Shown here: positions 8,657 through 15,643 of the stretch, in pieces
Numbering within the stretch: position 1 is the stretch's first letter
Layout: the number at the start of each line of letters is the position of its first letter
Origin: Sphingobacterium chuzhouense
GTDB taxonomy: Bacteria; Bacteroidota; Bacteroidia; Sphingobacteriales; Sphingobacteriaceae
Assembly: GCF_014692525.1 (NCBI RefSeq)
Contig: NZ_JACNYL010000001.1
Span: forward strand, 124,001-188,000
Reading direction: 5' to 3'
DNA: 64,000 bases
Translations under genes and position numbers: made by a program
The notes under the pieces: model-generated
Databases searched by the model: none
What the model was told of the DNA's origin: nothing
Seen by the model: only the letters and a program-made list of their open reading frames with translations

Positions 8657-9363
8657 TGGAGCGCGATGTATATGGAGAAGCTTTGTATGATTTTCACATA
8701 CTTGGCGACTTGAAAGACACCTTATTGCTGCACAGCAGCTATGGCGATATAGAAGAGATGCCGGTGGAGGTCTTCTATAGAGATCCAGAGGATTTTCCCG
8801 AATTGGAACATATAGCCCTTGCGCTTTGCGACGGCTATATATTGGATGTGGGAGCCGGTGTAGGCAGCCATGCACTGTATCTACAAAATAAGGGATTTCA
8901 AGTGGATGCACTGGAAATATCGGAATCCGCCTGTAGCATCATGAAGCAACGCGGGGTGCAGCACATCATCCGAGAGGATTTTTTTGCTTTGGAGACGGGA
9001 AATTATGATACGCTTCTCTTCCTTATGAACGGGATTGGTCTTGCCGGCACTATTGCGGGGCTACGGAAACTACTCCGCCACAGCAAAATGCTGTTATCTG
9101 AGAGAGGGCAACTGCTCTTTGATTCATCAGACATTTCCTATCTATACGACGAATACCGTATCCCCAAACCAGAACATTACTTAGGTGAGATCCGTTTTCA
9201 ATATGAATATAAAGGGAACCTTGGGAAGCCTTTTCATTGGCTGTATATCGATCAACAGGAGTTGATTAAAATTGCACACGAAGAAGGTTGGGTGGTACAG
9301 ATTCTTTTTGAAGATGACAATGATCAATATCTGGTGAGGATGGAGCCGAGGCGTGGAGAATAA
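8656..9363 (+). CDS. Class I SAM-dependent methyltransferase
   Basis: This 235-residue protein has a class I methyltransferase core: motif I ILDVGAGVGSHALYL at about residues 60-75, the acidic end of strand 2 in VDALEIS, and LLFLMNGIGLAG in the region of motif IV. The substrate is not evident. It overlaps pncB by one base, so a link to nicotinate or NAD metabolism is conceivable but unproven. It is convergent with the next gene, with 6 bases between the stops. Confidence 0.85.
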   Translation: MERDVYGEALYDFHILGDLKDTLLLHSSYGDIEEMPVEVFYRDPEDFPELEHIALALCDGYILDVGAGVGSHALYLQNKGFQVDALEISESACSIMKQRGVQHIIREDFFALETGNYDTLLFLMNGIGLAGTIAGLRKLLRHSKMLLSERGQLLFDSSDISYLYDEYRIPKPEHYLGEIRFQYEYKGNLGKPFHWLYIDQQELIKIAHEEGWVVQILFEDDNDQYLVRMEPRRGE

Positions 9364-9369
9364 CATTAG

Positions 9370-9999
9370 CTACCGCACCATAAACATGACGGCGGGTGTC
9401 CAAGGGCTACAACCATGTTTATTTCTCGCACGAACTCGGAAATAGGTATATTTCCCTGGCTTAAAACCATCTTGATAGGCTTTAAAAGAGCGTGACGTCG
9501 TTTGTTCTTCTCCCCAGATAGGAATATTATTATCATCTACTTCTGTAGCAAAACAATAATCATAAAACATATCCCGTCCAACAGGCTGGAAACCAAACGC
9601 CACCTCTCCGCTCCTCCTCCCATCCTGCAAATAAGGCGATGCTGGTGTATCGGGCGGCTGTCCCTTGCTCTTCCCTGCCAATACAGGAAACCCGGAACTA
9701 TATAGTTTCGCCAGATTACCATCACTTACTACGTTTACATAGAATACCAACGCTTGGAGTAAGTCACTGAGTTTTTTCTTACTTTCCCGCTTTTGTGCTT
9801 TCACTAAACGGCTACCTCCCTTTGACTCTACTGCTTTTTGATAATATTCTGCATATGCTTCCTCTATTTCGTGTATAGGCGGTGTCGGATCGACAAAAAT
9901 ATCCGATTCTTTCATACGCTGAATGATCCAGGAAGCGGTCACGACCAGTTTGTCATCTGCGTAACGGAAAAAATTAGCTTTTGCACGTATATACTTCAT
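9370..9999 (-). CDS. Small cytosolic protein with a C-terminal fibronectin-III-like segment
   Basis: This 209-residue protein has no signal peptide. The N-terminal half is helical (KYIRAKANFFRYADDKL; EIEEAYAEYYQKAVES). The last 90 residues, with YFRVRARNKHGCSPWTPAV, resemble a fibronectin type III beta-sandwich. Similar proteins of about 210 residues recur in Bacteroidota and have no known function as far as I know. I chose ATG 9999; a TTG at 10044 would add 15 residues. No Shine-Dalgarno sequence or clear -7 box is seen for either start. Confidence 0.65.
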   Translation of the reverse strand: MKYIRAKANFFRYADDKLVVTASWIIQRMKESDIFVDPTPPIHEIEEAYAEYYQKAVESKGGSRLVKAQKRESKKKLSDLLQALVFYVNVVSDGNLAKLYSSGFPVLAGKSKGQPPDTPASPYLQDGRRSGEVAFGFQPVGRDMFYDYCFATEVDDNNIPIWGEEQTTSRSFKAYQDGFKPGKYTYFRVRARNKHGCSPWTPAVMFMVR

Positions 10000-10022
10000 A
10001 GGAGCATGAACAAGATTTGTAA

Positions 10023-10466
10023 ATAAGATTAGCGCTTCACCCAAAGATAAGAATTACGGAGAGATTTTACAATGAAACAAAGTTACCTGACTTCGTTTCG
10101 ATAACGAATAAATATAAACCAAACGCATGTGAAGGTGAAGTAAAGTTAAGCGGCTTAAAGCTAAAGACAAACGATTATAAGCCAAACGCAGACCAAGATA
10201 AAGCAAAGACGATCGTCTCCGAGCCTAAAACAAACATCTATAAACCAAATGTAAACGAAGATGAAGCAAAGGCGAACAACTTTGTTAAAAAGAACTCCGT
10301 CAACTTACTCATGCTACGTAACATGCGTTTAACGAAACACAAATTAACCTTAAACACAGTATTCTTTAACATAAAGAATAATAGGGATAGCATACATCCA
10401 ATGGTGTTCCACAACAATTCGAAAGACTTCGACGCAAAGACAATGCATTTTCTATATTTTCCATAG
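10023..10466 (+). repeat. Diverged 63-base (21-codon) tandem repeats in a start-less open frame
   Basis: The gap 10000-10653 holds no recognisable gene. At least three imperfect 63-base units start at 10113, 10176 and 10239. Each begins with a codon run reading YKPN (TAT AAA/AAG CCA AAC/AAT) and goes on to read EAK- and KTN-like; a weaker unit precedes at 10050. The period is exactly 21 codons, and the frame stays open for 147 codons, from after the TAA at 10020 to the TAG at 10464. It has no ATG, GTG or TTG before 10311, so it cannot be translated as it stands. It may be a decayed gene or a non-coding repeat. Confidence 0.6.
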
Positions 10467-10638
10467 GAGTTTATGTCAAATCGCTATGCGTTCCTTAAAA
10501 ACTTATATGGGTTTGTTAAAAATCCTTCTATGTTCGACAAAAACCTAACTGTCTTACTCAAGAATTATACGGCATATATCATAAATACAAATGAGTTTGT
10601 TACAGATTCATTTGTTTTTGTATCCATGTTACGTAGCA
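10312..10638. repeat. 14-base inverted repeat pair about 300 bases apart
   Basis: TGCTACGTAACATG at 10312-10325 recurs as its exact reverse complement at 10625-10638. The right copy lies 16 bases before the serS stop codon, and the left copy adjoins the 63-base repeats. The interval shows nothing else I can identify. Confidence 0.5.
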
Positions 10639-10653
10639 AAAATTAACAAAAAA

Positions 10654-11925
10654 TCAATTAATCCACTCAAAACCGGTATACGGAACCAAAACGGCAGGGA
10701 TACGTATACCTTTTTCGGTTTGGTTATTTTCCAGGATAGACGCTACGATTCTCGGCAGCGCCAATGCCGAACCATTTAAGGTATGGGCTAATTGCATTTT
10801 GCCATTTTCATTCTTGAAGCGCACCTTTAACCGATTGGATTGATACGTTTCAAAGTTCGATACCGAGGAGACTTCCAACCAACGTTGTTGGGCGGCACTG
10901 AACACCTCCATATCATACGTCAGTGCGGAAGTAAAGCTCATATCCCCCCCACACAAGCGCAATACGCGATACGGCAATTCCAATAGCTGCAACAATCCCT
11001 GGATATAGGTACTCATCTCCTCCAATACTTCGTAAGACTTATCCGGATGGACAATCTGTACGGTTTCCACTTTATCGAACTGGTGCAATCTATTCAAACC
11101 ACGCACATGCGCGCCATACGAACCTGCTTCGCGACGAAAACAAGGGGTGTATGCACAGTGTTTAATGGGAAACTGCTCTTCTTTCACAATCGTATCACGA
11201 TATAAGTTCGTTACAGGAACTTCAGCTGTCGGAATCAAATAAAAATCGTCACCACCAACATGGTACATCTGCCCTTCTTTATCCGGTAGTTGCCCCGTTG
11301 CAAAAGCAGAATCTTCATTTACGAGAATTGGTACTTGAACTTCATTATAGCCAGCCTCAACCGCCTGGTCTAAAAAGAAATTAATAAGTGCACGCTGCAA
11401 ACGAGCACCTTTTCCTTTGTAAACCGGAAATCCCGCTCCCGTCACTTTTACGCCCAATTCCAAATCCACGATATCATATTTGCTCAACAATTCCCAGTGC
11501 GACAGCGCTCCGTCCGCTAATGTGGGTACTACACCGTGTTCCAAAACCACCTCATTATCTTCAGCAGCAACACCCATTGGGACGGACGTATGTGGCAAAT
11601 TGGGCAATTGCACAATTTTGTCCTGCAACGTTTGTTCAACTTCCGCCAGCTTTTCTGTTAGCTCTTTTACTTGTTCTTTATATCCGGACGACTTTGACTT
11701 CACCGCTTCGGCTTCTTCTTTCTTTCCCTGGCGCATCAAGTCTCCAATCTGCTTGGCAGCAGTATTGGCCTCCGCAGCTATTGCATCCGATTCGTTCTGA
11801 ATTTTGCGACGCGATTCGTCCAATTGGATGACTTCATCTACCAATTCCACATCTTTAAAATTCTTGACAGCTAATCGTTCGATCACTGCATCCCTGTTTT
11901 CACGGATATAATTTATCTGTAACAT
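10654..11925 (-). CDS. serS: Serine-tRNA ligase
   Basis: This 423-residue class II aminoacyl-tRNA synthetase charges tRNA-Ser. The first 110 residues form the antiparallel coiled-coil arm (runs of Glu, Lys, Ala). The catalytic domain shows FRREAGSYGAHVRGLNRLHQ (motif 2, near residue 265) and NGSALALPRIVASILENNQ (motif 3, near residue 385). The length is standard. The ATG is 18 bases past the predicted transcription start. The gene stands alone, flanked on both sides by long gaps with inverted repeats. Confidence 0.97.
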   Translation of the reverse strand: MLQINYIRENRDAVIERLAVKNFKDVELVDEVIQLDESRRKIQNESDAIAAEANTAAKQIGDLMRQGKKEEAEAVKSKSSGYKEQVKELTEKLAEVEQTLQDKIVQLPNLPHTSVPMGVAAEDNEVVLEHGVVPTLADGALSHWELLSKYDIVDLELGVKVTGAGFPVYKGKGARLQRALINFFLDQAVEAGYNEVQVPILVNEDSAFATGQLPDKEGQMYHVGGDDFYLIPTAEVPVTNLYRDTIVKEEQFPIKHCAYTPCFRREAGSYGAHVRGLNRLHQFDKVETVQIVHPDKSYEVLEEMSTYIQGLLQLLELPYRVLRLCGGDMSFTSALTYDMEVFSAAQQRWLEVSSVSNFETYQSNRLKVRFKNENGKMQLAHTLNGSALALPRIVASILENNQTEKGIRIPAVLVPYTGFEWIN

Positions 11926-11949
11926 AAATGAATAAGTAATTTAGATGGA

Positions 11950-11980
11950 CAAACTTAGATAAATTCATTTTTATGTGCAA
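11950..11980 (-). promoter_or_regulatory. serS promoter
   Basis: The minus strand shows TTG (11978-11980), a 20-base spacer, and TAAGTTTG (11950-11957). This fits the Bacteroidota -33/-7 pattern and puts the transcription start near 11943. Confidence 0.65.
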
Positions 11981-12007
11981 TTTAATAGTCGCATATAAAA
12001 TGAATTT
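11961..12007. promoter_or_regulatory. 17-bp inverted repeat overlapping the serS promoter
   Basis: AAATTCATTT plus TATGTGC (11961-11978, one bulged T) pairs with GCATATA plus AAATGAATTT (11991-12007), with one G-T pair and a 12-base loop. It spans the serS -33 region and lies upstream of the predicted start, so for serS it would act as DNA, for example as an operator. Confidence 0.5.
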
Positions 12008-12025
12008 GTTCTAATTACCTTCGGT

Positions 12026-12105
12026 GAGCTCGCAAGCTCGGTTCTCCTCAGCCATTAAAAAATTATTTAATTGAGGAGACATAAGAAGTGTAATCGAAAT
12101 ACACT
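12026..12105. other. Run of three hairpins in the serS-rsmI gap, possible structured RNA
   Basis: Three inverted repeats lie in sequence: GAGCT/AGCTC (12026-12039); TCTCCTCA/TGAGGAGA (12043-12050 with 12072-12079) enclosing ATTAAA/TTTAAT; and AGTGTA/TACACT (12087-12105). No open frame explains them. Strand and transcript are unknown. The gap 11926-12290 otherwise holds only AT-rich sequence and the promoters given separately. Confidence 0.4.
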
Positions 12106-12258
12106 ATTCCAATCAACATTACAATAAAAAAGACATTTTAATATCATTTTTTCATAAAAAATTTTAAATCATTAAAAACATTATATAATTTAGAGCCAAT
12201 ATCAATCATATTAACAATTATTTGATGTATGCATCATTATTAGTTCACATAGCAACAC

Positions 12259-12266
12259 TAAGTTTG
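12259..12266 (+). promoter_or_regulatory. -7 box of the microprotein gene
   Basis: TAAGTTTG matches TAnnTTTG, 24 bases before the ATG at 12291. The -33 element is weak. Confidence 0.5.
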
Positions 12267-12290
12267 TAGTATGATTAAAATATAATAAAC

Positions 12291-12386
12291 ATGTTAAAAG
12301 ATTTAGAAATTTTCGAACAAGACGTCTACCCGGACTTACAGGAGTTCGCGTATGATGGCGACGACTTCATCGATTTTGAAGATTAA
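12291..12386 (+). CDS. 31-residue acidic microprotein of unknown function
   Basis: This short frame encodes 31 residues beginning MLKDLEIFEQDVYPDL and ending DFIDFED. Twelve of the 31 are Asp or Glu and only one is Lys, and aromatic residues are spaced among the acidic ones. It is flanked by a TAAGTTTG box 24 bases upstream and by a strong terminator whose stem begins at the last base of the stop codon, so it looks like an independent transcription unit. I do not recognise a family. No partner toxin, modifying enzyme or transporter lies beside it. A regulatory leader peptide is an alternative, but the terminator would end its transcript before rsmI. Confidence 0.6.
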   Translation: MLKDLEIFEQDVYPDLQEFAYDGDDFIDFED

Positions 12387-12417
12387 TCCCCCTCACCCCG
12401 AGGGGGATATTTTTTTA
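12386..12417 (+). terminator. Rho-independent terminator of the microprotein gene
   Basis: A 9-bp stem (ATCCCCCTC at 12386-12394, GAGGGGGAT at 12400-12408) with a 5-base loop is followed by seven or more Ts. Confidence 0.9.
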
Positions 12418-12442
12418 TAACTTATCACTCACAACTATTTCT

Positions 12443-12450
12443 TACCTTTG
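12443..12450 (+). promoter_or_regulatory. -7 box directly before rsmI
   Basis: TACCTTTG ends 3 bases before the ATG at 12454, so the predicted transcription start falls at the start codon (leaderless mRNA). Confidence 0.5.
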
Positions 12451-12453
12451 GTC

Positions 12454-13119
12454 ATGCTATATCTAGTACCTACGCCTATTGGTAATCTGGAAGATATGAC
12501 CTTTCGGGCTATACGTATTTTGAAAGAGGTTGATTTAATATTGGCAGAGGACACCCGCACGAGTGCTCCACTTCTCAAACATTTTGGTATTGAAAAGAAA
12601 GTATTTGCGCACCATCAGCATAACGAGCATAAGGCGGTAGCCGAGATTATCCGGTTTCTGAAGGAAGGACAACATATAGCGTTAATCTCCGATGCCGGAA
12701 CACCTGCGATCTCCGACCCGGGTTTTCTATTGGTAAGAGAGGCGATTAAAGAGGGGTTGGAAGTGCAATGCTTGCCCGGTGCCACTGCTTTTGTACCTGC
12801 ATTGGTCAACTCCGGTTTACCCAATGACAGATTCTGTTTTGAGGGATTTCTCCCGGTTAAAAAAGGACGCCAAACACGCTTAAAACAACTTAGCGAGGAG
12901 AAGCGCACGATGATTTTTTATGAATCACCCCACCGCATCCTCAAAACTATAGAAGAGTTTATTACCTATTTTGGTGAAGATCGAGAAGCTTCTATTTCGC
13001 GGGAACTTAGTAAATTGTACGAGGAAACGATTAGAGGAACACTTGCAACGCTAAAATTACACTTTGAACAGCATCCTATTAAAGGAGAATTTGTATTTTG
13101 TGTAGGTGGGAAGGAGTGA
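12454..13119 (+). CDS. rsmI: 16S rRNA (cytidine-1402-2'-O)-methyltransferase
   Basis: This 221-residue tetrapyrrole-methylase-fold enzyme methylates C1402 of 16S rRNA with SAM. It begins MLYLVPTPIGNLEDMTFRAI and has AEDTRTSAPLLKHFG, ALISDAGTPAISDPGF, CLPGATAFVPALVNSGLP and FYESPHRI, all RsmI hallmarks. It is shorter than the E. coli protein (about 286 residues) because it stops after the FVFCVGG strand and lacks the C-terminal extension. ATG 12454 is chosen over a TTG at 12448, which lies within the -7 box. Confidence 0.93.
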   Translation: MLYLVPTPIGNLEDMTFRAIRILKEVDLILAEDTRTSAPLLKHFGIEKKVFAHHQHNEHKAVAEIIRFLKEGQHIALISDAGTPAISDPGFLLVREAIKEGLEVQCLPGATAFVPALVNSGLPNDRFCFEGFLPVKKGRQTRLKQLSEEKRTMIFYESPHRILKTIEEFITYFGEDREASISRELSKLYEETIRGTLATLKLHFEQHPIKGEFVFCVGGKE

Positions 13120-13178
13120 CGAGTAAAAGTTAGTTAATTATAGATTTACTGACTACTGACTACTAAAAAAATAAAAAC

Positions 13179-13844
13179 ATGAGTGTAGATAAATTTATTC
13201 AAGATGGACAGGACGCCAAAGTGGTGGAAAGAATCCATACGAAGATAGTCGATATGCTAACAGCCGGTGAGTATATACAATATATCTCCCTGCAAAAGAA
13301 ACCCGCGGTGACGTTATTACCCGATAGCATCACCATCAGCAACAAGCGTATTTTCCTTTGCGAATTCACGAAACTGGGACTAGCGACCAACTTTGAAATT
13401 TTTTCATGGAACGATATTAAAGACATCGCTTTCAAAGAGGAAATTTTCGGATCGAAGGTAACGGTCATACCTTTTACAGGGGAGAACTTGACCATCGATT
13501 ATATTCCAAAGGTGCAGGCGCGCAAATTGTATCAACTGATCAAAACGGCATTGGAAAATCCATCAGGCAATAAAAGCGAAGAGTCTACTCCGGTTGTTCT
13601 CGAGCAAAAACCGACCGAGCATTTCACATTACCCGTACAACCTGTCGTTGATGAGCCAGCTACACCGTCGATCACGGAAGAAAATAAGGACGAGGAAATA
13701 GTAATAAAACAATCCCACATATCCGCTGTAGAAGATGATGAGCTTACACAAAAACTAAAGAAACTTAAAACACTTTATGATCGGCAATTGATCACACAAT
13801 CTGAATACGAAAACAAAAAGACAGAACTCTTATCACAACTCTAA
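13179..13844 (+). CDS. PH-like domain protein with a C-terminal SHOCT motif
   Basis: This 221-residue soluble protein has an N-terminal beta-rich region resembling bacterial PH (bPH) domains (GEYIQYISLQ, TISNKRIFLCEF, DIKDIAFKEEIFGSKVTVI) at about residues 25-125. A Pro/Glu/Thr-rich linker follows, and the last 35 residues form a SHOCT-type helical hairpin (LTQKLKKLKTLYDRQLITQS). SHOCT motifs occur at the ends of oligomerising proteins of unclear role. It ends 3 bases before lnt and is probably co-transcribed with it. Confidence 0.7.
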   Translation: MSVDKFIQDGQDAKVVERIHTKIVDMLTAGEYIQYISLQKKPAVTLLPDSITISNKRIFLCEFTKLGLATNFEIFSWNDIKDIAFKEEIFGSKVTVIPFTGENLTIDYIPKVQARKLYQLIKTALENPSGNKSEESTPVVLEQKPTEHFTLPVQPVVDEPATPSITEENKDEEIVIKQSHISAVEDDELTQKLKKLKTLYDRQLITQSEYENKKTELLSQL

Positions 13845-13847
13845 TTC

Positions 13848-15464
13848 GTGCGACAAAATTACCTTTTAGCGCTGTTAAGCGCCGTTATCTTATGGTTAGC
13901 TTGGCCACCGATCCCCTACAGCAGTCCGTTGTTGTTTGTTGGTTTCGTACCTTTGCTGATTGCTATTGAAAAGGTGATCAGGGGGAATTATACCCGCAAA
14001 GGCAAAAAGATTTTCTGGTTGAGTTTTCTTACGGGGTTCGTGTGGAATACCGCTTCCATCTATTGGGTATATAATGCGATGAGCGCCTATTTACCGTCGT
14101 ATGTAGCAATGCTCATCTCCCTCATTCCTTTTGGACTGGCTCCCCTATTGATGGCTCTTGTTTTTCGCGTTTACTATCAGTTGCGTAAAAAAACAGCTAT
14201 AGGCTACAGTTTTATTGGGTTGGTTTCTTTTTGGGTTGGATACGAGTTTCTTCACCAATGGTGGGATTTAGCTTTCCCTTGGATGACATTAGGAAATGGT
14301 TTTTCTAATTTCCATCAACTTATCCAGTGGTATAGCGTTACCGGTGTTTTTGGTGGTACCGTATGGATTTGGGGCATCAACCTATTATTGTTTCTTTTGA
14401 TTTGGCAGAAACGCGAAAAGATAGAAGCCTATAACACGAAGAAGCTAGCTATTGCTATTACGGTTGCTTTAGTCGTGCCAGCAACCATTTCTGTTATAAA
14501 ATATAATGCTTATACCGAGCACATTAATCCATCAGAGGTTGTCGTGGTTCAGCCGAATATCGACCCTTATGGAAAATTTGGTTTTATTCATCCGGCGGAG
14601 CAGCTATCCACCCTATTGGAACTATCGGAGCGCGTTGCCAAACCGAACACTGAGTTTTTCTTATGGCCGGAAACAGCAATTTCGGCAGAGGGATGGGGTA
14701 TTGATGAAGAACAGTTTAGGAGCTATCCAGCTTACGAACGTGTTATTCATTTCCTTGATAAATACAAAAATGGCAACGTGCTATCGGGTATCGAAAGCTA
14801 CCAAATTTACAACTATCCGAAAACCACCACTGCCAGAGATTTTGGGAATGGTACTTTCCGCGATCCTTTTAACGCCGCGGTGTTGATCGACCAATCGAGT
14901 AAACTTCAATTCTATCACAAATCCAAGTTAGTTCCCGGCGTGGAACAGCTTCCGTTCGGAGAATCACTTAGTTTCATGAAACCGCTTTTCGCACATTTTG
15001 GCGGATCTACGGGAGGATATGGTAGTCAGGAAGAACCTTCGGTGTTCTATTCGCAAAGCGGTATTGGAGCTGCCCCGGTTATTTGCTATGAATCCATATG
15101 GGGTGATTATGTTGCTAAATATATCCGGGAAGGTGCACAGTTTATTGCCATCGTAACCAACGACGGATGGTGGGGCAATACCTCGGGAAAAGACCAGCAC
15201 CTACTCTATGCCAAACTACGGGCAATAGAAAACCGACGTTGGGTAGCCCGCTCGGCCAATACCGGTATTTCAGGCTTTATTAACCAACGCGGAGATATTG
15301 TTCAAAAAACATCTTGGTGGACACCGGACGCCTTAACACAAGAAATTAACTTGAACGAGGAATTGACTTTTTACACCAGAAATGGTGATTTGGTGCTGTA
15401 TCTGGCATTAGTCGGCAGCTTGCTTAGCGTATTTATGCTTTTTAGAAACCGAAGAAGGGTATAA
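13848..15464 (+). CDS. lnt: Apolipoprotein N-acyltransferase
   Basis: This 538-residue inner-membrane enzyme adds the third acyl chain to lipoproteins. The first 210 residues form several membrane helices, and a carbon-nitrogen hydrolase domain follows. The catalytic triad is visible: Glu in FFLWPETAIS, Lys in FYHKSKLVPGVEQLPFGE and Cys in APVICYESIWGDY. A final membrane helix is at the C-terminus. It starts with GTG, 3 bases after the PH/SHOCT gene. The many lipoproteins in this window are likely substrates. Confidence 0.95.
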   Translation: MRQNYLLALLSAVILWLAWPPIPYSSPLLFVGFVPLLIAIEKVIRGNYTRKGKKIFWLSFLTGFVWNTASIYWVYNAMSAYLPSYVAMLISLIPFGLAPLLMALVFRVYYQLRKKTAIGYSFIGLVSFWVGYEFLHQWWDLAFPWMTLGNGFSNFHQLIQWYSVTGVFGGTVWIWGINLLLFLLIWQKREKIEAYNTKKLAIAITVALVVPATISVIKYNAYTEHINPSEVVVVQPNIDPYGKFGFIHPAEQLSTLLELSERVAKPNTEFFLWPETAISAEGWGIDEEQFRSYPAYERVIHFLDKYKNGNVLSGIESYQIYNYPKTTTARDFGNGTFRDPFNAAVLIDQSSKLQFYHKSKLVPGVEQLPFGESLSFMKPLFAHFGGSTGGYGSQEEPSVFYSQSGIGAAPVICYESIWGDYVAKYIREGAQFIAIVTNDGWWGNTSGKDQHLLYAKLRAIENRRWVARSANTGISGFINQRGDIVQKTSWWTPDALTQEINLNEELTFYTRNGDLVLYLALVGSLLSVFMLFRNRRRV

Positions 15465-15514
15465 TAATAGCGGAGGTATTATACAATTGTATTATCCCTT
15501 CCTTGACCTTGAAG

Positions 15515-15596
15515 GTCGCATCCAGATATTTGAGGTCTGTACAAATCCTTTCTTAGCATTATCCACTGTCTCAAATATCTGAAGCGACGATTTTTT
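15515..15596 (+). terminator. Long-loop inverted repeat with T-run after lnt
   Basis: CAGATATTTGAG (15523-15534) pairs with CTCAAATATCTG (15570-15581), and the outer parts GTCGC/GCGAC extend the stem. A 35-base loop separates the arms and TTTTTT follows at 15591. A smaller GACCTT/AAGGTC hairpin at 15505-15517 could compete. It is probably the lnt terminator, but the large loop is unusual. Confidence 0.45.
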
Positions 15597-15598
15597 AC

Positions 15599-15621
15599 GT
15601 ACTTTTTTCTAAAAAAAGTAC
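15599..15621. promoter_or_regulatory. 10-bp inverted repeat before the cysteine desulfurase gene
   Basis: GTACTTTTTT (15599-15608) and AAAAAAGTAC (15612-15621) form a perfect palindrome 11 bases upstream of the -7 box, a position suited to an operator. Confidence 0.4.
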
Positions 15622-15631
15622 ACATAATACT

Positions 15632-15639
15632 TACTTTTG
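15632..15639 (+). promoter_or_regulatory. -7 box directly before the cysteine desulfurase gene
   Basis: TACTTTTG ends 4 bases before the ATG at 15644, which predicts a leaderless transcript. Confidence 0.5.
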
Positions 15640-15643
15640 CTGC

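Noticed and set aside
8228..8911. A 227-codon open frame on the minus strand across the pncB-methyltransferase junction
   Set aside because: It lies opposite two clear enzymes, has no family features and reads as an antisense shadow of pncB.
10113..10301. 63-base units considered as a CRISPR array
   Set aside because: The units are diverged along their whole length and in codon phase, with no constant repeat and variable spacer, and there are no cas genes.
11388..11831. Two plus-strand frames of over 100 codons opposite serS
   Set aside because: serS is complete and conserved; the plus-strand frames have no start signals or protein-like domains.
11926..12120. T-box riboswitch for serS
   Set aside because: The structured part lies upstream of the predicted serS start site, and no T-box bulge sequence is seen.
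12291..12386. Microprotein as antitoxin of a toxin-antitoxin pair
   Set aside because: No partner gene lies next to it; rsmI downstream is a housekeeping gene behind a terminator.
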